DNA from: CAZQKW01 sp964594075
GTDB taxonomy: Bacteria > Desulfobacterota > WTBG01 > CAIYCZ01
DNA length: 34,107 bases
Assembly: GCA_964594075.1 (NCBI GenBank)
Contig: CAZQKW010000035.1
Span: 1-34,107 of the forward strand
Reading direction: 5' to 3'
Positions 8,404 to 14,748 of the stretch are shown in pieces (position 1 is the stretch's first letter; the number at the start of each line of letters is the position of its first letter). The translations under genes were made by a program, and so were the position numbers. The notes under the pieces were generated by a model. That model saw nothing but the letters and a program-made list of their open reading frames with translations, did no database searches and was not told where the DNA came from.

Positions 8404-9941
8404 TGCACGCCTCCGGTGATTGCTTGAAGCGCTGCCTTGAGTGAGGACTCTGAGTCAATCAAGAAGTTGGCAGAGGTTACCACGCGGTCCCCCCGGTTGA
8501 GGCCTGAGAGCACTTCAAAGTATTCATTGCTTTGGACGCCGAGGGTGACTGCGACAGGAGTAATTACATCATTGTCTCCGGCAACAAATACATAATTCTG
8601 CATTCCGGTGCGCATAACTGCCGAATCCGGCACTGCCAGCCTTTGCCCCAAATTATAGCTGAGATGAGCATCGCCATACATGTCGCCCCTTAATAACAGT
8701 TCAGGATTATTTATGACGAGCCGTGCCTTGAGGGTGCGGGTTTGGGGATCAAGGTATGGATACAAAAAGCTCACCTTTCCCTGGAATATTTTGCCGGGCC
8801 AGTAGGCAAGGGTTAACGTAATGGGCATCCCCACTTTGATATACGGCAGATCTGATTGATAGATGTCTGCTTCCCCCCAGACTACAGAGAGATCGGCAAC
8901 CACCAGCAAGGGCTCTCCGGGCGTGATTTTCTGACCGGGTAGAATTTTTTTATCAATAACGTAACCGCTTCCTGGCGCATATAATGTGAGATATTTTTCA
9001 ACCTCGCCGGTTTTTTCGAGCCGGTCAATCTGCTGCGCGCTGATATCCCATAGTTTGAGCCGCCTGCGGGCAGACTCAATCAGCTTTTTACCGCCCTCGG
9101 CAATGGATGCATCACTGCTCTGAGAAAGGTTTTTAGCAATGGAAATGGCGGTCAGATACTCCTGCTGGGAGGATACCAGCTCTGGGCTGTAAACAGTCAG
9201 CAGCGGCTGTCCTCTTTTTACCGCCTGCCCCGTTACATTCACGAACAGTTTTTCAACGTAGCCTTCAATTTTAGTGGTCACGGTAAACAGGCGCGTTTCG
9301 TCTGGAACAATGCGTGCCGAAGTGTGCACTTCCCGGGTAATGTCGCGCATCTCTACACTGCCAAATGTAAGGCCCAGCCGTGTTCTTTGCTCTGGCGTAA
9401 TAATTATGGGAGAGAGGCGGGGTGGTGTTTCCGCTGGTTTTTCTTCAACCTCAAAGGGCACCAGGTCCATGCCCATGGAGTCTTTCCCCGGCTTGTCACT
9501 TATCTCATTGGGATTCATGGTGGAGCGGTACATAGTTTTTTTGGCGGCCGGTTTATCTTTTTCTGGCGCGGTCTTTTTTTGCTCTACCAAACGCATACCG
9601 CAAATAGGGCAGTCGCCAGGCTTATCAGAGGTGATCTGCGGATGCATGGGACATAGGTAAATCTTTTTTTGTGGAGAAGCACTGGTATCACTTTCACCTT
9701 TGGTTGACGGGATTGCTTTTTGTTCAACCAAACGCATGCCGCAAATGGGGCAGTCACCGGGCTTGTCAGAGGTGACCTGTGGATGCATGGGACATAGGTA
9801 GAGTTTTTTATGCTGAGGTAGATCCTGCCCCGTGCCCGGAGCGATTCTTTTTTGTTCTTCTGTTCTCTGCGGGCATGAAGTAATAACAAAAGCGCACACG
9901 ATAAAAAAACATACGCCCGACACAGCACATTTTAGATTCAT
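8400..9941 (-). CDS. cusB: CusB-type membrane-fusion lipoprotein with three heavy-metal-binding domains
   Basis: Periplasmic adaptor of the tripartite pump. I chose the ATG at 9941 (513 residues) because it has AAGGAG upstream and yields a lipoprotein signal ending in ITSC; the ATG at 9974 has no ribosome binding site. The N-terminal part carries three HMBDs: residues about 48-75 and 95-122 are near-identical (CPMHPQ, SDKPGD, CPICGM), and the third at about 137-165 has lost its Cys (STMNPN, DSMGMDLV) but keeps Met residues. The barrel-sandwich, alpha-hairpin (around 240-320) and beta-barrel adaptor regions follow. The near-identical first two domains point to a recent internal duplication. 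It lies 19 bases after the outer-membrane factor gene. Confidence 0.93.
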   Translation of the reverse strand: MNLKCAVSGVCFFIVCAFVITSCPQRTEEQKRIAPGTGQDLPQHKKLYLCPMHPQVTSDKPGDCPICGMRLVEQKAIPSTKGESDTSASPQKKIYLCPMHPQITSDKPGDCPICGMRLVEQKKTAPEKDKPAAKKTMYRSTMNPNEISDKPGKDSMGMDLVPFEVEEKPAETPPRLSPIIITPEQRTRLGLTFGSVEMRDITREVHTSARIVPDETRLFTVTTKIEGYVEKLFVNVTGQAVKRGQPLLTVYSPELVSSQQEYLTAISIAKNLSQSSDASIAEGGKKLIESARRRLKLWDISAQQIDRLEKTGEVEKYLTLYAPGSGYVIDKKILPGQKITPGEPLLVVADLSVVWGEADIYQSDLPYIKVGMPITLTLAYWPGKIFQGKVSFLYPYLDPQTRTLKARLVINNPELLLRGDMYGDAHLSYNLGQRLAVPDSAVMRTGMQNYVFVAGDNDVITPVAVTLGVQSNEYFEVLSGLNRGDRVVTSANFLIDSESSLKAALQAITGGVQ

Positions 9942-9960
9942 AGGTGAAGCTCCTTTTCTT

Positions 9961-11358
9961 CTAATGACCGGCATGATCGTGGCTTACTGAATCGCCCTCA
10001 GTTTTAGCGGCAACAAATTTCTTGCCCACGATCATCTCCAGATCGGCAATTTCCTTTTCATAGTCTGCCAGTATTTCGCTGGACTGTGTCTCTAAATTAC
10101 ACAGCGTGATTTGACTATCAATAAGTGCAAGAAAGTCAATGTTCCCTACCTCGTATGCTGCCAGTGCAGAATTGAGCGATTGGGTTGCCTGGGGAATAAG
10201 ACCAGTCTGATACAGGTCTATAAGTCGAGAAGCTCTTTGCGTTTTGGCTACCAGATCATGTATCTGATAAAAAATGGCGTTTTTAACCGCAGTGTATTGC
10301 GATTTTGCTTCTTCCAGCACATTAAATGATTCAGCAATTTTTTTATTCTGTTTATTTTTAAACCATAAGGGCACTTTGAACCCCACAATAAATGAAAAAA
10401 CATCAGGACGATCCTCTGACTGCGCCGGAAGATTCACCAGTGCCGGAGATGTGCTGCCGTTATCGTTTACGACCGCTGCTGGAAGTGTGCTATTTTTTGT
10501 GCGGAAACCCTCGCGCTGTCCATACATCGCTGAAACCGTGATGCTCGGAAAAAATTGTTTTTTAGCGAGCTTATACTCCGCCTCATTTTTTTCAATGGCG
10601 TGTTTAAGACTTAAAAGAATTGGATTCTGATTGAGTGCAATCTGCTGAAGCTCTTCCTCGTTAAGAGGTACCATTCGTTTGGTTATTGTTGGGACCCCCT
10701 CGATTGGGGTTGACGGGTCGCGATTGAGAAGACGGTTTAATTCTGCAAGATAAGATTTTTTCTTTTGTTCAAGTTCAACCAGCCGTTCTATAAACTTTGA
10801 CTCTTCAACTTGTGCTTTTAAGATATCCTGCTGCAGCCCTTTGCCAACCTCGTATTTTGTCCGGGCAATTTCCACAAACCTGGACATCAGATTCTTATTT
10901 TTTTCTGCAGTCTGCATGTGAGCATAGTTAATATAGAGATTATAGTATGCAGTTTTTACATCTCTGATAATTCGCAATTTGCCATCTGCAAGCATTTGAT
11001 CAGCGCTTCGTGCGTCCTCTATCGCCGCCTTCTCTTTCAGCGACGTTATGCCCGGCATCGGTATGTTTTGCGTAATCCCAATTTGTTTCATGGTCATGTC
11101 AATGCGGTTGAAATCAAAATCATCTGTATTGAGATTTGCTATGCCTAATGATAGTTCTGGATCGTCCCATGATTTTTCCTGGGGCGGCCGCTCCCACATG
11201 GCGTTGCGTTTTTTTTGTAATGCGGCTATTTCGGGATTTGCTTTGAGTGCTTCCTGAATGAGGCTCTCAAGGTTTAAAGCGTTTTGCCCAGAGCAGTCAG
11301 CCAGGAAGTAAAAGACTATTAAGATACTGGTAAGGGTTATAAAAATTTTTCGTTTCAT
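9961..11358 (-). CDS. cusC: TolC/CusC-like outer-membrane efflux factor
   Basis: A 465-residue outer-membrane factor with an N-terminal export signal (a Leu-Ala-Asp-Cys sequence near residue 22 could be a weak lipobox). Two outer-membrane-efflux-protein repeats follow, visible as two long helical halves with the usual NPE and N-x-D-F-L landmarks. It forms the outer-membrane exit duct for the RND pump. The C-terminus ends in a His-rich tail (SHDHAGH) that could bind metal, an addition not needed for the fold. The start is preceded by AAGGGGG. First gene of the cusC-cusB-cusA-HMBD series; no obvious CsoR-type palindrome lies just upstream, so it may be read through from further upstream or have its own promoter. 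Confidence 0.92.
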   Translation of the reverse strand: MKRKIFITLTSILIVFYFLADCSGQNALNLESLIQEALKANPEIAALQKKRNAMWERPPQEKSWDDPELSLGIANLNTDDFDFNRIDMTMKQIGITQNIPMPGITSLKEKAAIEDARSADQMLADGKLRIIRDVKTAYYNLYINYAHMQTAEKNKNLMSRFVEIARTKYEVGKGLQQDILKAQVEESKFIERLVELEQKKKSYLAELNRLLNRDPSTPIEGVPTITKRMVPLNEEELQQIALNQNPILLSLKHAIEKNEAEYKLAKKQFFPSITVSAMYGQREGFRTKNSTLPAAVVNDNGSTSPALVNLPAQSEDRPDVFSFIVGFKVPLWFKNKQNKKIAESFNVLEEAKSQYTAVKNAIFYQIHDLVAKTQRASRLIDLYQTGLIPQATQSLNSALAAYEVGNIDFLALIDSQITLCNLETQSSEILADYEKEIADLEMIVGKKFVAAKTEGDSVSHDHAGH

Positions 11359-11455
11359 AGATTGTATTCCCCCTTGTTGATTCTTATGGATAACGCCGAG
11401 AAGCCATGTGATAGTTTAATCTTCATGTGCATACTAAAAAACAATGGGAAATTTA

Positions 11456-11902
11456 TTACATAGAACTTTCAAACAACTGAAAGCCATAGAAAACGCAGGG
11501 ATTAATAATGGTATAGTCTATGAGAAAAAATCCAACCCCAAAGACGTATGGATTAAAATTAAGGCCGGTCATCGCAAGAAATACATCCATTGTCTCAAAA
11601 CCCATAGGCACCCCAACTGCAAAAAAGTAGGCAGCAAAAGAGCCTGGGAGGGCAAAATGCAAGCCATGACCATCAATCATGTCCACATTTACTCCTCCAC
11701 CCTCTGTGAACGTTACGTGCGAGTTGGTCAATCCTGCATCATCAAGATCGTTAAAATTATTATTTAGAAATGTCAGAAAATACAATGAATACGTATTTCC
11801 TGTTACCGTGTTTTCCTGCGCCAGAGCACTACTGGCGCATAGTACCACCAGTGCAATCCCCACCAGTATTGGAATGATTGTTTTTGGATAGTTCTTTTTC
11901 AT
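11456..11902 (-). CDS. Secreted protein of unknown function
   Basis: A 148-residue protein with a textbook signal peptide (residues 1-28, cleavage after Ala-Leu-Ala). The mature part is rich in Phe, Gly and Asn, has only one Cys, and carries FLNNNFNDLDDAG and a Gly-rich patch before a hydrophobic C-terminal half. A GGGGGAGG ribosome binding site lies upstream. I recognise no family. Its place between the Cus operon and the other exported small proteins on the same strand suggests shared regulation, but nothing in the protein itself points to metal binding. The hydrophobic C-terminal half could associate with a membrane or form a small beta-sheet domain. Confidence 0.65.
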   Translation of the reverse strand: MKKNYPKTIIPILVGIALVVLCASSALAQENTVTGNTYSLYFLTFLNNNFNDLDDAGLTNSHVTFTEGGGVNVDMIDGHGLHFALPGSFAAYFFAVGVPMGFETMDVFLAMTGLNFNPYVFGVGFFLIDYTIINPCVFYGFQLFESSM

Positions 11903-11972
11903 ATTCTACCTCCCCCGATTGTTAATAGTATTGTCTAAAGATAACCACAAAAAGTCACATAAAGTCAAATGT

Positions 11973-11996
11973 AGCTATCAGCTTTCAGCCATCAGC
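11973..11996. repeat. Short dispersed repeat-like sequence
   Basis: AGCTATCAGCTTTCAGCCAT and following bases match the AGCTGATAGCTGAAAGC kind of simple dispersed repeat seen in intergenic regions of many bacterial genomes. It is self-similar (tandem degenerate TCAGC units). Only one clear copy here; a weak relative occurs near 14668. Confidence 0.35.
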
Positions 11997-12085
11997 ATTC
12001 TGCTTATTACGAACATAAAGTATCTTAAGTATTCCCGAAATTTCTATGGCATTCAGGATTAGAGACGGTGTTTTTTTGTAATTGA

Positions 12086-12391
12086 TCAACGATGCCTCCC
12101 ACGGTGTTGATTGCCGCGATTACGCATGTCATTCCAATTATCACGCATGTGGTCACGGCGGTTTTGCTGACGCTCTCTCATATTATCTCGGTTATCCTGC
12201 CAACGGTCACGGCGATCTTCCCGGCGTTGACGCATATTATCCATGCTGTCATCCCACCGATTACGCATGTTATCAAATTGGCGGTTGCCGTCATTGCGAT
12301 TTCCTCCCATCTGGAATCCCTGGGCTAAAGCGGTAGCGGCAAACAAAATACTTATAGTTAGTAAGGCTATAAAACCTTTTGGATACCTCAT
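12086..12391 (-). CDS. Secreted Arg/Asp/Asn/Met-rich low-complexity protein
   Basis: A 101-residue protein with a signal peptide (residues 1-23, ending Ala-Leu-Ala). The mature part of about 77 residues is almost entirely Arg, Asp, Asn, Gln and Met, with short irregular repeats of the NMRxR and RRDxxRD type and Trp or Met at regular intervals. It ends in a His/Arg tail. It has no Cys. Such a sequence should be disordered or a highly charged helix. Met residues could bind Cu(I), but this is inference. A GGAGG site is present, and a perfect 18-bp hairpin sits just before it. Long open frames also occur on the opposite strand here because of the repetitive codons; the signal peptide and RBS favour this strand. 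Confidence 0.65.
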   Translation of the reverse strand: MRYPKGFIALLTISILFAATALAQGFQMGGNRNDGNRQFDNMRNRWDDSMDNMRQRREDRRDRWQDNRDNMRERQQNRRDHMRDNWNDMRNRGNQHRGRHR

Positions 12392-12410
12392 TTTATTTTC
12401 CTCCGTTTAG

Positions 12411-12451
12411 GTTTACAAATCCCCCCGCTCTTCGCGGGGGGATTTGTAAAC
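12411..12451 (-). promoter_or_regulatory. Perfect 18-bp hairpin in the leader of the Arg/Asp-rich protein gene
   Basis: GTTTACAAATCCCCCCGC at 12411-12428 pairs perfectly with 12434-12451 around a 5-base loop. Read on the minus strand it comes 53 bases after the stop of the FG-GAP gene and about 8 bases before the GGAGG of the next gene. There is no T tract on either side, so it is not a standard intrinsic terminator. It could be an mRNA processing or stabilising hairpin or a translational control element. Confidence 0.6.
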
Positions 12452-12503
12452 AGTTTTGGCTAACAATTCAATATCAATAAACTGTTTATTTCTCAGCAAA
12501 AAT

Positions 12504-13034
12504 TCAATATGGGGTGTATTGGATCTGCTTGTAGCTCTTTAGATTTCCCTGATTATCAAGGATCACCAGATAGGTGGCATAATATCCTCGATACTCGGTA
12601 ATAATTTCTGGAACGTCATCCCCGTCAAGATCAGCAACATCGAGCCCGGATGCGCGTGGTGCAATCTGAAACGTTTGAGCAGGAATTGGTGGAAGAAGTT
12701 TTGAACTCAGGACATTACCTTCATTATCAAGAATCACGAGATAGGCACCATTGGAAATGGTAACGATTTCCGGGGTATTGTCACCGTTGAGGTCAGCGGC
12801 TTTGAGCTGATTCATCATACTTCCTCCTCCCATCATACCGCCACCAAAAAAGCCGCCGCCCATCATGCCACCACGGTTTATGGTTGTTGTGGTATTTCCG
12901 CCTCCACCTGGAATAGTTGTTGTCATTCCACCACCCATCATGTTTGTTTGTAAAGCATCACACCAGGCATAAGGTGAAGACACCAGCAACAAAATTGCTG
13001 TTATAATAAAGGTTGATTTCATAAAATTTTTCAT
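12504..13034 (-). CDS. Secreted Met/Gly-rich protein with two FG-GAP/VCBS-like repeats
   Basis: A 176-residue protein. Signal peptide at residues 1-25. Residues about 31-74 are low-complexity Gly/Met/Thr with repeated MMGGG units and about a dozen Met, reminiscent of Met-rich Cu(I)-binding stretches in copper-resistance proteins. Residues about 78-176 hold two FG-GAP-like units with calcium-loop-type motifs DLNGDNTPEIV and DLDGDDVPEII, each followed by YLVILDN(E/Q)GN. The family-level expectation for such units is a small beta-propeller-type blade that binds Ca2+; two blades are too few for a closed propeller. RBS GGAGG 9 bases upstream. Copper binding by the Met-rich part is inferred from composition and context. 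Confidence 0.75.
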   Translation of the reverse strand: MKNFMKSTFIITAILLLVSSPYAWCDALQTNMMGGGMTTTIPGGGGNTTTTINRGGMMGGGFFGGGMMGGGSMMNQLKAADLNGDNTPEIVTISNGAYLVILDNEGNVLSSKLLPPIPAQTFQIAPRASGLDVADLDGDDVPEIITEYRGYYATYLVILDNQGNLKSYKQIQYTPY

Positions 13035-13095
13035 AGGATGTTCCTCCAGTTGAAATGGTTTTTATCACCAACTTGGGCGATTAAAAAGCAAAAGC

Positions 13096-13130
13096 TATTT
13101 CGGCCAGATAGTAATAAACTGGCAGAAATA
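13096..13130 (-). terminator. Candidate terminator after the Cys-rich gene
   Basis: TATTTC-g-GCCAG at 13096-13107 pairs with CTGGC-a-GAAATA at 13119-13130, an 11-bp stem with one mismatch. On the minus strand it is followed by a T-rich run (GCTTTTGCTTTTTAA). It lies between the Cys-rich gene and the FG-GAP gene, so it could end or attenuate the leftward transcript. Confidence 0.4.
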
Positions 13131-13156
13131 CAGTCAGGCAAAAGATATGACTATTT

Positions 13157-13564
13157 TTATAGGATAAAACAAGAGTTCAAAAGGTACACGGGGGGAGGTG
13201 ATAAAAGATGAGTAATAAAAAAGGGCTTGCTTGTATAGGATAGGAAAAGATCAGTGGTTTTTCTTCCATTGTCCAGGCTGACGCCAGAACCAAGTTTCTT
13301 GATTGATTCAGCATAGCTTAAATTTAGGAAGACGGGAGTTGAAGAATTGAAGGGAGTAGTGCCATTGCAGGTATTAAAATCACAGGTGGGTATATCCGTG
13401 CTGCTGCGTGTGTCAGGGTGGATTCGGTGTTGGTTACAACCACACCCGCAGGTCATGGTTTTGCAGCACGAGCAGCATGATGATTGTTTAACCGGCGCCG
13501 GGACATATTGAGCAAGCATTCCCACCGCAATGATTGAAACAAACAATGACTTCAGAACCTTCAT
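13157..13564 (-). CDS. Secreted Cys-rich small protein (CxCCx4CxC family), copper-regulated candidate
   Basis: The frame is open from 13663, but I take one of the paired ATGs at 13567/13564, because these give a clean signal peptide (MKVLKSLFVSIIAVGMLA) and the upstream Met has no ribosome binding site. The mature protein begins with C-C-S-C-C-x4-C-G-C-G-C, then two more Cys, and ends in HLLS plus a hydrophobic tail containing one Cys. The motif C-x-C-C-x4-C-x-C and the HLLS ending match the protein at 57-491. It is the first gene left of a sigma-70-like promoter whose spacer holds a CsoR-type palindrome, so copper induction is likely. A Cys-rich copper sponge or thiol protein is an inference; no family name recognised. 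Confidence 0.7.
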   Translation of the reverse strand: MKVLKSLFVSIIAVGMLAQYVPAPVKQSSCCSCCKTMTCGCGCNQHRIHPDTRSSTDIPTCDFNTCNGTTPFNSSTPVFLNLSYAESIKKLGSGVSLDNGRKTTDLFLSYTSKPFFITHLLSPPPVYLLNSCFIL

Positions 13565-13688
13565 CATAATGTTAGCTTTTCTTTTGATATCCCCTGCCAA
13601 CAATAAAAGCCCTTGAAACATTAAACAGAGTTTATTCAAAAATCCTGCGAGGAAAAATAACATGTTAATTTTGCAATTAAAAAACTAA

Positions 13689-13744
13689 TTGACACGGGTT
13701 GTGTCTGGTATTATTTTATACTGTACCCATGTAGGGTATGTCAA
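13689..13744. promoter_or_regulatory. Divergent promoters with shared CsoR-type operator
   Basis: Leftward promoter: TTGACA (minus strand, 13744-13739), 18-base spacer, TATAAA (13720-13715). Rightward promoter: TTGACA (13689-13694), 17-base spacer, TATTTT (13712-13717). A perfect palindrome TACCC-ATGTA-GGGTA lies at 13724-13738, inside the leftward spacer and at the expected start point of the rightward transcript. Known CsoR operators are G/C-tract palindromes of the type TACCC...GGGTA, so binding of the adjacent CsoR here would shut both directions. Confidence 0.75.
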
Positions 13745-13779
13745 GATAAAATACGTTAATAATAAAAAAGGAATAGCGC

Positions 13780-14061
13780 ATGATTAACGAGGCGGTGAAG
13801 AAAGAAGCGTTAACCAGATTAAAACGGATTGAAGGGCAGGTTCGCGGAATAAGCCGTATGGTGGATGAAGCACATTATTGTATTGATATTATAAACCAGA
13901 TTACGGCCGTCCAAAAGGCACTTGATGGCGTGGCAAAAATCGTGATGAAACGACACGTGGAAAGCTGTGTAAGCGAGGCAATACGAACCAACGGCGGCCA
14001 AGAACTCATTGATGAGCTCATTCGGACCGTGTTTAAGTACGGAGGTACCGGAACCCGGTAA
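13780..14061 (+). CDS. csoR: CsoR-type copper-sensing repressor
   Basis: A 93-residue all-helical protein of the CsoR/RcnR/FrmR (DUF156) family. The RLKRIEGQVRGI start of helix 1 is diagnostic. The Cu(I) ligand set C34, H59, C63 has exactly the spacing of Mycobacterium tuberculosis CsoR (Cys36, His61, Cys65), and Tyr33 and Glu79 match the known outer-sphere Tyr35 and Glu81. This supports copper rather than nickel or formaldehyde sensing. By family knowledge, apo-CsoR binds DNA and Cu(I) releases it. It is likely autoregulated through the palindrome at 13724-13738. RBS AAAGGAAT upstream of the ATG. It is followed by a long spacer and then the chaperone and ATPase genes on the same strand. Confidence 0.95.
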   Translation: MINEAVKKEALTRLKRIEGQVRGISRMVDEAHYCIDIINQITAVQKALDGVAKIVMKRHVESCVSEAIRTNGGQELIDELIRTVFKYGGTGTR

Positions 14062-14075
14062 GGATGAACACAGCC

Positions 14076-14162
14076 GCAGAGAACATGGCTCACTTCCCTG
14101 TGCGCTTCAGAAAAAACCCCCTCTGAGTATGAAGATGCAAAGGGTTATGCCGTGTTCTCTGC
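14076..14162. repeat. Imperfect terminal inverted repeats, small palindromic element
   Basis: GCAGAGAACATGGC at 14076-14089 is complementary, with one G-T wobble, to 14149-14162, enclosing about 59 bases. It lies between csoR and the chaperone gene. It may act as a large hairpin terminator or be a non-autonomous dispersed repeat; CAGAGAA-type palindromes recur near 14640-14722 and, in altered form, near 30584-30657. Confidence 0.45.
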
Positions 14163-14198
14163 AATTTTATGGCGTATAGAGGTAAATAAAATAAAAAT

Positions 14199-14225
14199 GT
14201 CATTCTGAACGAAGTGAAGAATCTC
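14199..14225. repeat. Dispersed repeat copy 1 (GTCATTCTGAACGAAGTGAA)
   Basis: GTCATTCTGAACGAAGTGAA followed by GAATCTC. A near-identical copy occurs at 17505-17531. The two copies flank the chaperone-copA pair. Sequences of this CATTCTGAGCGAAGCGAAGAATCT kind are widespread short intergenic repeats in bacteria. The rest of the 14062-14423 gap shows no gene. Confidence 0.6.
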
Positions 14226-14423
14226 AAACCCTCGTTTTTCAATAATCTGATAGGCATGTGCAGGTAATTATAATAGCCAGCCTTGTCCACCATGGCTTCA
14301 TGCGCGGGAACATGGCAGTGCGGGCGCGCGATCTGAAGCCTTGTGATAACGAAAGCGCAAGCAATATCCTGTTTTGGACACTAATGAATAAGAACGTTTA
14401 TTTACAAACCAAAGGAGAAGAGC

Positions 14424-14630
14424 ATGGAAAAGAAATTACGTATTGATGGCATGACTTGTCAGCACTGTGTCAACCGCGTGAAAAAAATTATTGAAAAATA
14501 TTCTGGTGTTTCTGATGTACGGGTAAGCCTTGAAAACAAGGAGGCAACATTTTTATGCAATCCAGACACTGATATAGCAGGGATTGTAAAAGCAATTACC
14601 GATTTTGGCTACACTGCTGCGGAAAAATAA
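14424..14630 (+). CDS. copZ: CopZ-like copper chaperone (single HMA domain)
   Basis: A 68-residue ferredoxin-like HMA domain with the Cu(I)-binding loop G9-M-T-C12-Q-H-C15 and the usual C-terminal FGYTA. Cytoplasmic; family members carry Cu(I) to the P-type ATPase and to CsoR. The ATG has AAAGGAGAAGAGC in front, a strong ribosome binding site. It lies 118 bases before copA on the same strand, in a gap holding another palindromic sequence. MerP-type mercury carriers share the fold, but the CsoR/CopA context favours copper. Confidence 0.92.
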   Translation: MEKKLRIDGMTCQHCVNRVKKIIEKYSGVSDVRVSLENKEATFLCNPDTDIAGIVKAITDFGYTAAEK

Positions 14631-14639
14631 ATTGTTTCA

Positions 14640-14722
14640 CCGCAGGGTTCGGAGAGAGCGCTGAGGAAGCTTAAAGCTGTCAGCAATAACCTTTAACGTG
14701 ATTGTATATTTTTTCTCTGCGG
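14640..14722. repeat. Degenerate CCGCAG/CTGCGG palindromic repeat
   Basis: CCGCAG at 14640-14645 followed by GGAGAGAGCGCTGAGG, and TTCTCTGCGG ending at 14722, look like the two eroded ends of the CCGCAGAGAACGCAGAGG type of dispersed palindrome. It fills the spacer between the chaperone gene and copA and could separate their transcripts or serve as mRNA hairpin. Confidence 0.35.
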
Positions 14723-14748
14723 CCTTTGGGGTAACAACTTAAACAGAT

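Noticed and set aside
11444..11767. Plus-strand 107-residue frame
   Set aside because: Opposite a minus-strand gene with a textbook signal peptide and strong ribosome binding site.
12082..12336. Plus-strand open frames opposite the Arg/Asp-rich gene
   Set aside because: They are mirror frames of a repetitive coding sequence; the minus-strand frame has a signal peptide and GGAGG site.
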